Part shown: one piece after another, positions 36,012 through 45,890 of the stretch
Layout: each line of letters starts with the position of its first letter
Numbering within the stretch: position 1 is the stretch's first letter
Source of the DNA: Roseospira visakhapatnamensis
GTDB lineage: Bacteria; Pseudomonadota; Alphaproteobacteria; Rhodospirillales; Rhodospirillaceae
NCBI RefSeq assembly: GCF_014197915.1
Contig: NZ_JACIGK010000001.1
Coordinates: forward strand, 295,263 to 359,262
Reading direction: 5' to 3'
Length of the DNA: 64,000 bases
Made by a program: the position numbers and the translations under genes
The notes under the pieces: generated by a model
Told to the model about the DNA's origin: nothing
What the model saw: the letters and a program-made list of their open reading frames with translations, nothing else
Databases searched by the model: none

Positions 36012-36854
36012 CTACCGCAGCCCCCGGCGTTCGCGAATGCGGTCGTAGGCGTGGTTGATGCTGGCCATGGTGCGGGTGGCCTGCTCGATGAACGCCTCGG
36101 GCAGGCCGGCGGCCAGCAGCGTATCGGGATGATGCTTGCGGGCCAGCCGCGTCCAGGCGGCGCGCACTTCGGCGTCGCTGGCGTCCGGGCTCACGCCCAG
36201 CACCGCGTAGGGATCCGGGCCGTCGTCGACGCCACCCGGACCAGCCCCCGCGCCGGCGCCGCCCGCGCCCCCCGCCCCCTCGAAGCGGGCCCGCAGCCGG
36301 TCCACCACGTGCGGGGGAAGCTGGAACAGGCGCGCGACCTCACGCAGGAACGTGACCTCCTTGGGGTGCAGCGCGCCGTCGGCCAGGGCGATCTGATAGA
36401 GCGCGCCGAGCAGTTCCTCCAGCACCTCGGGATGGCCCCGGAACACGGCGGCGATCTGGAGGGCATAGATCTCGTAGCCCTGGGCCGACTGCTTGGCGCG
36501 GTCGAACACCGCCCCGACGGCCGCGATCTCGTCATCGGGAATGTGGAACACGCGCTTGAAGGCGGCCACCTCGTCGCGGGTGACCCGGCCGTCGGCCTTG
36601 GCCATCTTGGCGCCCAGCGCGATGACCGCCACCGCGAACGCCTGCTGGCGGGCGTGTCCGTCCCGGCCGCCGGCCACCATGCCCTCGGCGGCGCCCACCA
36701 TGCCCCGGGCCTGGGCGCGAACCTTGTCGAGGGCCGCGGAGACGCCCCCTTCGGTGTCCACCGCGTGTCCGGCGGCGGCGCCGACCAGCGCCCCCAGCGG
36801 ACCGCCGACCAGAAAGCCGCCGACACCGCCGACCACCTTGCCCCAGAACCCCAT
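36012..36854 (-). CDS. djlA: DjlA-like co-chaperone (TerB domain plus J domain)
   Basis: A 280-residue DnaJ-type co-chaperone. A glycine-rich hydrophobic start (WGKVVGGVGGFLVGGPLGALVGAAAG) acts as a membrane anchor. A TerB-like helical domain follows (about residues 70-180, with ALGAKMAKADGRVTRDEV and QIALADGALHPKEVTFL), then a Gly/Ala linker and a C-terminal J domain (DPYAVLGVSPDASDAEVRAAWTRL) with HPD in ARKHHPDTLL. That order is the DjlA architecture. It would stimulate DnaK at the membrane. Convergent with the CorC gene, 42 bp apart. Confidence 0.88.
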   Translation of the reverse strand: MGFWGKVVGGVGGFLVGGPLGALVGAAAGHAVDTEGGVSAALDKVRAQARGMVGAAEGMVAGGRDGHARQQAFAVAVIALGAKMAKADGRVTRDEVAAFKRVFHIPDDEIAAVGAVFDRAKQSAQGYEIYALQIAAVFRGHPEVLEELLGALYQIALADGALHPKEVTFLREVARLFQLPPHVVDRLRARFEGAGGAGGAGAGAGPGGVDDGPDPYAVLGVSPDASDAEVRAAWTRLARKHHPDTLLAAGLPEAFIEQATRTMASINHAYDRIRERRGLR

Positions 36855-36976
36855 GCCTCTCCCTCCGTCCGTCCAGATGCAGCGCTGGCCCCAAGATAGG
36901 GCGCGCCCGAAGCCCCCGAAACCCTGAAACCCCAGGGCCCCCGAAGCTCCCCCCGAAGTCCCTCACCGCCGCCGCG

Positions 36977-39451
36977 TCAGCGGCCGGGCGCCAGGGTCAG
37001 CGTATCCGGGCGCGCGCCCCGGGCGGCATCGCCGGCGCCCGCGCCGGCCCCGCAGGTCTCGCGGCCGATCGGCGCGAGCGTACCGTCGGCCCAGTCCCGC
37101 AGGCGATCGCCGTAATGGGCCGAGACCGGATTGCCCGACTGTCCGGTGGCGATGACGAAGCGGCCGCAGGCCGGCGGCCCCAGATCGACCACCATGCGCA
37201 GGCCGGGCCCGTGCCGATGGGCGAACGGCCGGCGGTCATCCCAGCCCGCGTCGCTGCCCCGGTTGAGGGTGAAATCGCCGCCGTCGGTGGCCACCTCCAG
37301 CCGCGTGAGCCCACCCAGCCCCGGCACGAACCGGAACAGGCCGTGCCCGAATCGCGCGCGATGCCAGTCTCCCCAGCGGGCCGCCAGCACCGGCCCGCCG
37401 CTCTCCGCCGCGATCCAGGCGAGCGCCTCGTCCAGCGCCGCCGCCACCGCCGGGCCGCACTCCTCGACCCGGTCCCCGGTCGTCCGGTCATCACACCACG
37501 CCGGGTCCTCGGTCAGCGCCCACAGCACCGGCAGTGGCCGGGCGCGCGCCGCCCAGTCGGCGAACACCGGCCCCAGGTCGTCGGCGAACAGACGCTCGGT
37601 CAGGGCCTCCAGCCAGACCGCCAGGATCAGCGGTTCGGGCCGGTCACGATCCATCACCGGCGGATCCCAGGCGCGCAGGCGATCGAGCACCGCCGGGGCC
37701 TCGGCATGCGTCACGGCACCGGCCTCCAGGGTCTCCAGCATCGCCGGCAGCAGGGCGACGGCCATGGGCGAGACCGCGTCCCCCTGAATCGCCGCCATGG
37801 CGTCGGCATCGGTCCCCCCCGGATCCAGCGCCCGCAACCGCTCCGCCAGCCGCTCGGCCCGCCAGGGCTCGGGAAACGTGACCGCCAGGGGGTGCGGCCA
37901 GTCCGTGGGGTGCACGCGGTTGTTGGCGTTCAGCACCCGGCCCTCGGGCGGATCGAGGGTCCGGGGCAGGGCCTCGCGCGGCACCCAGCCCCGCCAGTCC
38001 ATGGCCCCGGTCCAGCCCTCGGCCGGCAGGCGGCCATCGTGGCCCGGCGCCCGGACCGGCACCCGCCCGGGCGACAGCATGGCGACGCGCCCGGCGCGGT
38101 CGGCCAGGATGACGTTCTGTTGCGGCGCCTCCCAGGCGTCGAGCGCGGCGCGCGCCGCGTCCAGGTCGCGGGCCTGGTTGAGGCGCAGAAGGGCGTCGGG
38201 GGTGGTGTCCGCCTCGGCGAGGGTGGCCGAGGCCAGGGCCAGCACCTCGCCGGCCGGCAGGGTGGCGCGGGCCTCCGCGAGGGCGTCCCAGGCCAGATCC
38301 GAGACCACCGGGCCGTGGCGGGTCTCGCGCACCGTCAGGGCCTGGTCCGGGCCCAGGCGCACGCGCAGGGTCTCCACGCGCGTCGTGAAGGGGCGCGGGC
38401 CATCGGGGGCCTGATAGGACCGGCCGTCCCCGGTCGGGCGCTCCCGATAGAGGTCCTGGGTATCCGAATGGGTGGTGGTGATGCCCCAGGCCACATGGGT
38501 GTTGTGGCCGATGAGCACGAAGGGCACGCCGGGCACGGTGGCTCCCTCCAGGGTCAAGCCCGGCGTCTCGATGCGCGCCAGATACCACAGAATCGGCGCC
38601 TGAAAGCCCAGGTGCGGGTCGGAGGCCAGCAGCGCCCCCACCCCCGGCGCGCTGTGCGCCGACCCCACCGCCCAGGCGTTGGAGGCCAGGCGCGCGCGCC
38701 CCTGCGGCGGGATCGCCCGGGAGAGCGCCGCCAGCGAGGGCTCGAACAGAACCGGGGAAGCCTGGGTGACGGTGATCGGCTGGGGGTCGTCGACCTCGGT
38801 GCGGGTGACGAAGGCCAGCGCCGCCGGGTCCTTCAGGTGCGCCAGCAGGCGCGCGTTGAGCAGTTCGCGGCTCCAGTTGCCGGCCAGTTGCTGGCCCATC
38901 AGCCGCTGCCAGACCAGGGTGTCGGCGGGCCGCCAGGGTTCCGGCCGCAGCCAGGTGAGCTGAAACTCGGCGGGCAGCGGCCCCGGCCGGGTCTCCAGGA
39001 AGGCGTTCACGCCGGCGGCGTAGGCGTCCAGGGCCTCGCGCGTCTCCGGGGCCAGGTGGGGGATCTGCGCCTCGGCCCGGCGATAGATCCTCAGGGTGCG
39101 CATGAAGCGGTCCGCCCCCAGGCCGGGCGCGCCGATCACCTCCGCCAGGCGGCCGGCGCCCAGGCGGCGCATGGCCTCCATCTGCCACAGGCGGTCCTGG
39201 GCATGCGCGTAGCCCAGCGCCACCGTGGCGTCGCGCACGGTGTCGGCGCGGATCACGGGCACGCCGTGGCGATCGCGGGTGAGGGTGACGGGGGCGGACA
39301 CGGCCTCGCCCAGGGCCACGGTGCCGGCCGTCCTGGGCAGCGCGAGAAAGGCGGCCCCCACGCCCCAGGCGGCCAGACCCGCGACCAGCAGGAGAAGAAG
39401 GGCGAGGCCGGCGACGACCAGCCGCCGGGTCCAGCGGAGGAAAAGGCGCAT
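36977..39451 (-). CDS. Penicillin-acylase-family N-terminal-nucleophile amidase
   Basis: An 824-residue exported hydrolase. An N-terminal anchor or signal (RRLVVAGLALLLLLVAGLAAW) precedes the alpha chain. The autocleavage site is the Gly/Ala-Ser junction in RLASNAWAVGSAHSAPG, where the serine becomes the N-terminal nucleophile of the beta chain. ASDPHLGF and PFVLIGHNTHVAWGITT are further family signatures. The C-terminal NRGSDAGWDDRRPFAHRHGPGLRMVVDL and TGQSGNPVSAHYGD match family ends. Natural substrates could be acyl-homoserine lactones or other amides; this cannot be decided here. Confidence 0.92.
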   Translation of the reverse strand: MRLFLRWTRRLVVAGLALLLLLVAGLAAWGVGAAFLALPRTAGTVALGEAVSAPVTLTRDRHGVPVIRADTVRDATVALGYAHAQDRLWQMEAMRRLGAGRLAEVIGAPGLGADRFMRTLRIYRRAEAQIPHLAPETREALDAYAAGVNAFLETRPGPLPAEFQLTWLRPEPWRPADTLVWQRLMGQQLAGNWSRELLNARLLAHLKDPAALAFVTRTEVDDPQPITVTQASPVLFEPSLAALSRAIPPQGRARLASNAWAVGSAHSAPGVGALLASDPHLGFQAPILWYLARIETPGLTLEGATVPGVPFVLIGHNTHVAWGITTTHSDTQDLYRERPTGDGRSYQAPDGPRPFTTRVETLRVRLGPDQALTVRETRHGPVVSDLAWDALAEARATLPAGEVLALASATLAEADTTPDALLRLNQARDLDAARAALDAWEAPQQNVILADRAGRVAMLSPGRVPVRAPGHDGRLPAEGWTGAMDWRGWVPREALPRTLDPPEGRVLNANNRVHPTDWPHPLAVTFPEPWRAERLAERLRALDPGGTDADAMAAIQGDAVSPMAVALLPAMLETLEAGAVTHAEAPAVLDRLRAWDPPVMDRDRPEPLILAVWLEALTERLFADDLGPVFADWAARARPLPVLWALTEDPAWCDDRTTGDRVEECGPAVAAALDEALAWIAAESGGPVLAARWGDWHRARFGHGLFRFVPGLGGLTRLEVATDGGDFTLNRGSDAGWDDRRPFAHRHGPGLRMVVDLGPPACGRFVIATGQSGNPVSAHYGDRLRDWADGTLAPIGRETCGAGAGAGDAARGARPDTLTLAPGR

Positions 39452-39616
39452 GGGGCGGGTCCTGTGTCGGCGATCCCGGAGGGCGGCCCCGGTCAGGGCG
39501 TTCGGGGCGCCATCCTACCATGGGTGGACGCGGCGGGACGAGGACGGGGCATCCCGTCCCTCTCCCCAGACCCGCCCCTCTCCCCAGAGTCGTGTCGGGC
39601 CCCCTGCCGGCCGGAC

Positions 39617-40666
39617 CTACGCGGTCTCGCGGGGCATGATCGTGAAGCCCACGTCCACCACCGTCTCGGTCAGGGGCGTGTTCTGCAACCGCGCCAACAG
39701 AGCGTTGGCGGATTCCTCGCCGATGGCGGCGCGGTCGATCTTAACGGTGGTCAGGGCCGGCAGCATGTGGGCGGCGAAGTTCTGGTCGCCGAAGCCGACG
39801 ATCGCGTAGTCCTCGGGAATGCGCAGCCCACGGGCCAGCGCCTCCGTCACCACGCCCTGGGCCAGGGTGTCAGAACTGCAGAACACGCCCCCCCCGTCGA
39901 AGCCCTGGCCGATCAAATCCGCGAACCCTTTCCGCCCCAGTTCCAGGCTCGACACCGCGTGCACCAGCCCGGACGCCACGCCGGTGATCCCGTGGCGCTC
40001 CAGGGCGCGCGCATAGGCCTTGTTGCGCACCAGCGCCCGCGGGTCGTCGGAGGACACGATGCCGAAGCGCCGGCACCCCCGGCCGTGCAGGAACGCGGCC
40101 ACGGCCTCGCCCACCTTTTCGTGGGAGAAGCCGACCACCAGGTCCAGGGGGCTCGGCGTCAGGTCCCAGGTTTCCACGACGGGGATCCCGGCGGCGAGCA
40201 ACTGGCGCCGGCACTGGGGCGAGTGGTGAATCCCGGTCAGGAAGATGGCGTCGGGGCGGCGGCTGAGAACGGCCGTGACCAGCGCGTCCTCGGTATCCTG
40301 GCCGTAGCCGGTCTCGCCCAACAGAACCTGATAGCCGCACGCCTTGAGGCGGTTCCCGAAACTCTGGATCGTCTCCGCGTACACCAGGTTGTTGATGCTG
40401 GGCACGATCGCCGCGATCAGGTGACTCCGGCTGGAGGCGAGCCCCCCGGCCAGGAGGTTCGGCACATACCCCGTGTCGGCGATGGCCTGGGTGACGCGCT
40501 CCAGCGTCTTTCGGGCCACCATGTCGGGCTGGTTGATCGCGCGGGAGACGGTGGCCGGGGCCACGCCGGCCAGGCGGGCGACGACGTCCAGGGTGACCGT
40601 CCGCCCGCCCCGCCGGGGCGTCGAGACACCGGGGTCCCCATGTCTCGGGGGTACTGGCTTGGTCAT
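39617..40666 (-). CDS. LacI-family regulator, probably of the hexarate island
   Basis: A 349-residue repressor-type protein. The N-terminal helix-turn-helix is VTLDVVARLAGVAPATVSRAIN (residues about 23-44), followed by the hinge helix region NLLAGGLASSRSHLIAAIVPSINN and a periplasmic-binding-protein-like sensor domain. It lies 46 bp downstream of the dehydratase gene on the same strand and so probably belongs to that operon. By position it should respond to glucarate, galactarate or a product. ATG at 40666 is preferred over 40699. A weak candidate operator is noted at 45788. Confidence 0.85.
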   Translation of the reverse strand: MTKPVPPRHGDPGVSTPRRGGRTVTLDVVARLAGVAPATVSRAINQPDMVARKTLERVTQAIADTGYVPNLLAGGLASSRSHLIAAIVPSINNLVYAETIQSFGNRLKACGYQVLLGETGYGQDTEDALVTAVLSRRPDAIFLTGIHHSPQCRRQLLAAGIPVVETWDLTPSPLDLVVGFSHEKVGEAVAAFLHGRGCRRFGIVSSDDPRALVRNKAYARALERHGITGVASGLVHAVSSLELGRKGFADLIGQGFDGGGVFCSSDTLAQGVVTEALARGLRIPEDYAIVGFGDQNFAAHMLPALTTVKIDRAAIGEESANALLARLQNTPLTETVVDVGFTIMPRETA

Positions 40667-40712
40667 CGCGTGGCGTGCACCAACGGTATGGTCGGCCACG
40701 CGTCCCAGGGAC

Positions 40713-42251
40713 CTAGGTGACCGGGGCCGGATTGAACACGGTCAAGTCGTTCTGGAGACCCAGACGATCGGCGGCCGTCGTGTGGCGACCGCTCGCCACG
40801 TCGAGGATCAGGCTGAACAGGGCCTCGCCCATCGCCGCGACCGTCACCGCACCGGTCGCGATCCGCCCCGCGTCCAGATCGATCAGATCATGCCACCGCG
40901 CCGCGATCTCGCTGTTGCTTGAAACCTTGATCACGGGCGCGGCGGCCAGATTATAGGGGGTCCCCCGGCCGGTGGTAAACACGTGAAGGGTCATGCCCGC
41001 CGCCAGTTGCAGGGTCCCACAGATGAAATCGCTGGCCGGGGTGGCGGCGAAGGTCAGGCCCTTGCGCCGGATCCGCTCGCCGGGGGCCAGGACATCGACG
41101 ATCGGGCTGGAGCCCGACTTGGCCACCGATCCCATGGCCTTCTCGACGATCCCCGACAGGCCGCCCGTCTTGTTGCCCGGGCTGGTGTTGGCGCCCCGGT
41201 CGGCGCCGCCCTTGTCCAGATAGGCGTCGTACCAGGCCATCTCGCGCGCCAGCGCCCGCGCCACCGCGTCGTCGGCCGCCCGGGCGGTGAGCAGGGGGAT
41301 CGCGTCCCGCACCTCGGTGACCTCGGAGAACAACACCGAACCGCCGTGGGCGACGATGAGGTCGGCGACATGGCCGAGCGCCGGGTTGGCGGTGATCCCG
41401 GAGAACGCGTCGCTGCCGCCGCACTGGAGGCCGACCACCAGGTCCGACACCGGGCAGGGTTCGCGCCGCCGCCGGTTCAGGCGGTCCAGGTGTCCCTCGG
41501 CCTGCTTGAGCATGCCGTCCACCATGGCCTGGAAGCCGGTGAACGCCGTGTCCTGAAGCCGGAGCACGGAGGCGTCCTCCTGTCCCTCGGGGAGCAGGGA
41601 CTCGGGCACCAGCTTTTCGCACCCGAGGCCGATGACCATGACCTCGCCGCCGAAGTTGGGATTGCGGGCCAGGTTGCGGATCGTGCGGATGGGGATGTCG
41701 GCGTCGGGCGCGGCGATGGCCACGCCGCATCCGTAGGCATGGGTCAGGGCAACGACCCCATCCACGTTGGGATAGCGCGGCAGCAGGTCCGTTTCGATGC
41801 GCCGGGTCACATGCTCGACCACGCCCCGGACGCAGGGCACGCTGGTCGTGACGCCGAGAAGGTTGCGCGTGCCGACACTGCCGTCGGCGTTGCGGTAACC
41901 GTCGAAGGTCGCCCCCGCCCGGATGCGCACCGCCGCCGAGGACCGCGCCGCCAGGATCGCCGGCGGCGGCAGCCTGTCCAGGGACGGGGCCGGCGGCAGG
42001 GTGACCCGATCGTCCGACACCCAGCTTCCCCGGCCGAGGGCGTGCGTGGCCAGGCCGATGGTCACCCCGTAGCGCGTGACGGCGCCCCCCGCCGGAAGGT
42101 CCGCCAGGGCCACCTTGTGGCCGAAGGGCACGTCCTCGATCAGGGGAGTCCCGTCCAGGGCGAGGGCGCCGGCCTGGAGACCGCCGGGCGCCAGCACGAT
42201 GGCCACGTTGTCATCGGGATGCTGGCGCAGGGTGGCGCCGTCCGGCGTCAT
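40713..42251 (-). CDS. garD: UxaA/GarD-type dehydratase (galactarate dehydratase likely)
   Basis: A 512-residue sugar-acid dehydratase. The N-terminal SAF domain (residues 1-90) is fused to the UxaA/GarD body, which has [63 protein letters not shown] and [28 protein letters not shown]. It is close in length to E. coli GarD (about 520 residues). The reaction would convert galactarate to 5-keto-4-deoxy-glucarate; altronate dehydratase (UxaA) is the main alternative. The hexarate neighbours garL, garR and gudD argue for galactarate. Start overlaps the tctA stop in ATGA. Confidence 0.8.
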   Translation of the reverse strand: MTPDGATLRQHPDDNVAIVLAPGGLQAGALALDGTPLIEDVPFGHKVALADLPAGGAVTRYGVTIGLATHALGRGSWVSDDRVTLPPAPSLDRLPPPAILAARSSAAVRIRAGATFDGYRNADGSVGTRNLLGVTTSVPCVRGVVEHVTRRIETDLLPRYPNVDGVVALTHAYGCGVAIAAPDADIPIRTIRNLARNPNFGGEVMVIGLGCEKLVPESLLPEGQEDASVLRLQDTAFTGFQAMVDGMLKQAEGHLDRLNRRRREPCPVSDLVVGLQCGGSDAFSGITANPALGHVADLIVAHGGSVLFSEVTEVRDAIPLLTARAADDAVARALAREMAWYDAYLDKGGADRGANTSPGNKTGGLSGIVEKAMGSVAKSGSSPIVDVLAPGERIRRKGLTFAATPASDFICGTLQLAAGMTLHVFTTGRGTPYNLAAAPVIKVSSNSEIAARWHDLIDLDAGRIATGAVTVAAMGEALFSLILDVASGRHTTAADRLGLQNDLTVFNPAPVT

Positions 42252-43756
42252 GCGCCGCCCTCCTGTGTCTTGCGCCGGGATGCCTTCACCAGGTTGTAGA
42301 CCGAGAAGGCGATGGACAGCACGATCAGCCCCCACAGCACCATGGCGATCGGGCTCTTGGTGAAGAAGATCGTATAGGTCCCGAAGGATTCCAGGCTTTT
42401 GACGAAGTAGACCTCGGCCTGCCCGCCCAGGATGAAGCCGATGACCAGCGGCGCGATCTCGATGCCCACCTTGCCCGCCAGATAGCCGCCCAGGCCGAAC
42501 AGCAGCAGGGTCCAGACGTCGAACATGACCCCGTAGTTGATGGCATAGGCGCCGACCACGCACATGATCATGATGATCGGGTACAGAAGGTACTTGGGCA
42601 CCATCACCACGCGGGCGACGTACTTGATGGCGAAGAACATGATGGCGAACATGACCAGGTTGGCGAACACCAGCGCCACCATCATGGTGTTCCAGGTCTC
42701 CAGGTTCTCGCCGATGAACAGGGGACCGACCTGCACCCCCTGCAGGGTGAAGGCGCCGATCATCACGGCGGTCGTGCTGTCCCCGGGAATGCCCAGCGAC
42801 AGCAGCGGCACCAGAGCGCCGCCCGTCAGGCCGTTGTTCGCGGATTCGGAGGCGACCACCCCCTCGGGGACACCGGTGCCCATCTTCTCGGGGGCCTTCG
42901 AGAAATTCTTCTGCTGGGTGTAGGACAGCACCGAGGCCGCGCTGCCTCCGACACCGGGCAGCATGCCGATGAAGGTGCCGATGACGCCGGAGCGGACCAG
43001 GTTGACCCCCTGATTGCGGAACACACCGAGGCTGAAACGGGCGCCTTTCTCAAGGGTGATGCGCATGCCCTCCGTGTTCTCGCGGATGCCCTGTTCCGCC
43101 TCCTTCAGGATCGCCGCGACCCCGAACAGGCCGATCAGCACCGGCAGCAGGGAGAAGCCCTCGGACAGATAGGGTTCCATGGCCTCGGTCATCAGCCGGG
43201 TGTCGCCGTTGCCCCCGACCGAGACGTCGTAGGTGCCGATGAGCGCCAGCCAGACACCAATGAGGCCGCTAAACAGGCCCATCAGCAGGTTCCGGGACAG
43301 CGAGGCGATCACCGTCAGGGCCAGGAAGATGATGAGGAACTTCTCGACGTAGGAGAACTTAATGGCGAAGTCCGAGAGCACGGGGGCGAACAGGAACAGC
43401 ACCGCCGCGCTGAACAGACCGCCGAACAGGGACGAGACGACCCCGATCTTCAACGCGCGCTCCCCCTCGCCGCGCTGACACATCGGATAGCCGTCGAAGG
43501 TCGTGGTGATCGACGACGGCGTGCCGGGGATGTTCAGAAGGATCGCCGGCACCAGACCGCCGGAAATCCCGCCCACGTACAGGCCCAGCAACAGCGCCAG
43601 GCCGTGGTTCAGGTCCAGCGCGTAGGTTAGCGGCAGGCAGACCGCGATGGCCATCGTCGCCGTCATGCCGGGGATCGCGCCGAAGACGATGCCGATGGCC
43701 GCGCCCGCGGAGATCAGCACGAAGAACAGCGGATCGAGTGCGGAAAGGACGTCCAT
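42248..43756 (-). CDS. tctA: Tripartite tricarboxylate-type transporter, large permease TctA
   Basis: A 502-residue membrane protein with about 12 hydrophobic segments. It has [61 protein letters not shown] and [28 protein letters not shown], the characteristic duplicated glycine-rich TctA motifs. With TctB and the binding protein just upstream it forms a complete secondary transporter. Given the gene cluster the substrate is more likely a hexarate than citrate. 13 bp separate it from tctB, and its stop overlaps garD. Confidence 0.93.
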   Translation of the reverse strand: MDVLSALDPLFFVLISAGAAIGIVFGAIPGMTATMAIAVCLPLTYALDLNHGLALLLGLYVGGISGGLVPAILLNIPGTPSSITTTFDGYPMCQRGEGERALKIGVVSSLFGGLFSAAVLFLFAPVLSDFAIKFSYVEKFLIIFLALTVIASLSRNLLMGLFSGLIGVWLALIGTYDVSVGGNGDTRLMTEAMEPYLSEGFSLLPVLIGLFGVAAILKEAEQGIRENTEGMRITLEKGARFSLGVFRNQGVNLVRSGVIGTFIGMLPGVGGSAASVLSYTQQKNFSKAPEKMGTGVPEGVVASESANNGLTGGALVPLLSLGIPGDSTTAVMIGAFTLQGVQVGPLFIGENLETWNTMMVALVFANLVMFAIMFFAIKYVARVVMVPKYLLYPIIMIMCVVGAYAINYGVMFDVWTLLLFGLGGYLAGKVGIEIAPLVIGFILGGQAEVYFVKSLESFGTYTIFFTKSPIAMVLWGLIVLSIAFSVYNLVKASRRKTQEGGA

Positions 43757-43769
43757 CTCGCGCTTCCCT

Positions 43770-44207
43770 CTACGGCAGGGTGACGTTGAGCAGTCGGGCC
43801 AGCAGGTACCAGACGGCGACCGGGGCGATCAGCGCGTTGGCCATCGCCAGCAGCAGCGTCCGCCGGTCGCGCCGGTGCAGATAGAGGACCGACAGCGCGG
43901 CCATGTAGGGGATCGAGACGATCAGGAAGCCAAGGCCGGTGTTGGGCACCATCTCGCCCACCGGCGGCATCAACAGGAAGTAGGCGACGGTCAGGCCGAG
44001 CGTGCCGAAGAACCGCAGGTGGTCGAACGGCCCGTCCATGACGGGCCATGTCCGGTGACCGGCCCAAACGGCGCGCAGGGTCGGGATACCCCGGACGACC
44101 ACGATCACCAGGGCCATGGCCAACAAAAGACCCTGAATGATTCGGGGGAAGAACAGGTGCGACTCATCGAAGACGATCCGCACCTCGAACAGGTCCGACA
44201 GCCCCAT
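43770..44207 (-). CDS. tctB: Tripartite tricarboxylate-type transporter, small subunit TctB
   Basis: A 145-residue membrane protein with four hydrophobic segments: FFPRIIQGLLLAMALVIVVV, LGLTVAYFLLMPPVGEMV, FLIVSIPYMAALSVLYL and LLLAMANALIAPVAVWYLL. The sequence resembles the TctB/DUF1468 small subunit in size and layout. The ATG at 44207 is used; a GTG immediately before it (44210) is less likely. It sits between the hairpin after the binding-protein gene and tctA. Confidence 0.85.
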   Translation of the reverse strand: MGLSDLFEVRIVFDESHLFFPRIIQGLLLAMALVIVVVRGIPTLRAVWAGHRTWPVMDGPFDHLRFFGTLGLTVAYFLLMPPVGEMVPNTGLGFLIVSIPYMAALSVLYLHRRDRRTLLLAMANALIAPVAVWYLLARLLNVTLP

Positions 44208-44233
44208 CACGCCCTCCCCTTTCCCAGGCCCCG

Positions 44234-44268
44234 CCGGGCATCCCGGCGGTGACCGCCAGGATGCCCGG
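44234..44268 (-). other. Compound stem-loop between binding-protein gene and tctB
   Basis: A 10-bp stem (CCGGGCATCC / GGATGCCCGG) encloses a second perfect stem (GGCGGT / ACCGCC), so almost every base is paired. It lies about 50 nt after the binding-protein stop codon and before tctB. Such structures often stabilise the upstream message or terminate part of the transcripts, raising binding protein over permease. No U tract follows. Confidence 0.6.
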
Positions 44269-44318
44269 AGCTTGGCAGGCGCTCGGCGGCGACCGGTCAG
44301 GGGTCGCCGCCCTGGCCT

Positions 44319-45365
44319 TTAGTTGTGCAGCGCGTCGATGATGGTGGCGTACTGCGACATCTTGTCCTTCAGGTAGGCTTCAGCCTCGGCGGAGGGCATG
44401 AAGTTGGGAATGAAGAAGGACGTCTTCTGGGTTTCCTGGATTTCGCCCTCGGCGAAAATCTCGGTCAGCGCCTGGTCCAGTTCCTCGATCAGCGCCGGAT
44501 CCATGTCCTTGTTGAACAGGAAGAAGAATTCCTTGTCGAAGGTGAAATTCTTCTCGCCGTCCTGGGTCACGCTGACATTTGGCTCGACGTACTGGAGCAG
44601 GTCCTCGCGGGAGGTCTGCCCCATGCCCTCGGGATTGGCCTGCTGGATGGTCTGGTTGCGGGCGGTCAGCCACACGAAGCGCATGGCCTTCTGGTCATCG
44701 GCGGGCAGGCGGGTGTACTGCTCGTTGGCCTGGACAGACCCATGGATCAGATCGGCCAGGCCGTCGAACATCGCCTGGTTCTTGTCGGACTGGGAGCCCC
44801 GGTTGACCGCGACCAGACAGCCTTCCTTGCCCGGATGCTCGATGCGGATGGCGTTCTTCATGGCGCTGTAGCCGATCTCGGACACCCCGCCCGGCTGGAT
44901 GGCGACGCGGATGTCGGTGCCGTCGGCGCAGGCCGTCATCAGTTCATCAAGGCCCTGGAAGGGCGATCCTTGCGCGACCAGGTAGGCGCTGCCGGGATTG
45001 ATCGAGACGGTGGGGCCGATCCGGTATTCCTCGAACGGGTTTTCGTAGCCCTTCCGGCCGTAAAGGTAGCCCAGGTAGGACTGGTCATGGAACATCATGA
45101 TCGTGCTGCCGTTCGACACCCGTTTCAGGGTCTTGAAGGCGGCGGTCGCCCCGACCGCGTCGACCTTGACGTTGATGTCCAGCTTCTCCGCGAGGGCCTC
45201 GGCGACGATGGCGGTGTTCTGATAGGTGTCGCCGCCGGTCGACTTCGATCCGATCACGATCCGCAGGTTGTTCGGGAAGCCGGTGTCGGCCAGGGCGGCC
45301 GAGGTCGTCGCGATGCCGCCAGCCACGGTGGCGGCCAGGCACAGACCCAAGGACAGCTTTTTCAT
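44319..45365 (-). CDS. tctC: Tripartite tricarboxylate-type periplasmic binding protein
   Basis: A 348-residue binding protein of the Bug/TctC type. The signal peptide (KKLSLGLCLAATVAGGIATTSAALA-DT) is followed by NNLRIVIGSKSTGGDTYQNTAIVAEALAEKL. The family element for the carboxylate pocket is less classical than in Bordetella Bug proteins, so its substrate class may be distinct. Two cysteines, in DELMTACADG and GKEGCLVAVN, could form a disulfide. ATG at 45365 is used. First gene of the tct-garD-lacI operon. Confidence 0.82.
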   Translation of the reverse strand: MKKLSLGLCLAATVAGGIATTSAALADTGFPNNLRIVIGSKSTGGDTYQNTAIVAEALAEKLDINVKVDAVGATAAFKTLKRVSNGSTIMMFHDQSYLGYLYGRKGYENPFEEYRIGPTVSINPGSAYLVAQGSPFQGLDELMTACADGTDIRVAIQPGGVSEIGYSAMKNAIRIEHPGKEGCLVAVNRGSQSDKNQAMFDGLADLIHGSVQANEQYTRLPADDQKAMRFVWLTARNQTIQQANPEGMGQTSREDLLQYVEPNVSVTQDGEKNFTFDKEFFFLFNKDMDPALIEELDQALTEIFAEGEIQETQKTSFFIPNFMPSAEAEAYLKDKMSQYATIIDALHN

Positions 45366-45890
45366 CACGCGTTTCTCCCGAGTGTGGTGGCCCTGAAGGT
45401 CCGTTCAGGGGTTCCGCATGCGTTCAATGGACCTTCTCATCCATAAACCACACGAGACTCATGGGGGTGTTCGTGTCCTGACCATATCCTAAGGATGCTG
45501 AAGGCATGCGGCACCGTGTGACGACCATCGGAGTCAGGACACGCGCTCAAGGGTCCCGTTCGACCCCACGGAGCACCGGTTTGCGGGCCCAAGTCTTCGT
45601 ATTTTGACGGGCATTGACCCTGCTTCGCGCACCGTCCGCCGCCGCAGAGCATGACTGCAAGGGCTTTCATTCTGGATCGTATCTCAGGGACTACCGGTCT
45701 GTCAAGGAGACCCGGCGCGCCTACATTCCTCACAAATCACTGTGTCCATTTGTAGTTTTTTTCGCCCTGCGGCATTCCCCAAAAAAATGATTGCGCTTTC
45801 ATCGGAAGGGTGTCGAAATGGGGGATGCGTGGGCGATGGACGATCGCCGCACGCGCCCCCACCCTCATGCAACGAGCACTGGACAAGGCC
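45366..45890. other. Divergent control region tctC / gudD
   Basis: 525 bp between the two divergent operons of the hexarate island, with AT-rich patches at 45590-45610 and 45725-45800. An imperfect repeat ACAAAT...ATTTGT lies at 45732-45753. No gene is supported here; an in-frame extension of gudD to 45810 lacks family resemblance. Confidence 0.45.
45788..45801. promoter_or_regulatory. Weak LacI-type operator candidate
   Basis: TGATTGCGCTTTCA matches 10 of 14 positions of its own reverse complement and contains the half-site GCGCTTTCA common to many LacI-family operators. It lies 90 bp upstream of gudD. This is a single site found by eye. Confidence 0.25.

Noticed and set aside
37115..40720. 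1201-residue open frame antisense to the penicillin acylase and LacI genes
   Set aside because: Same GC shadow effect; composition is Arg/Gly/His-rich with no motif, while the other strand encodes complete family members.
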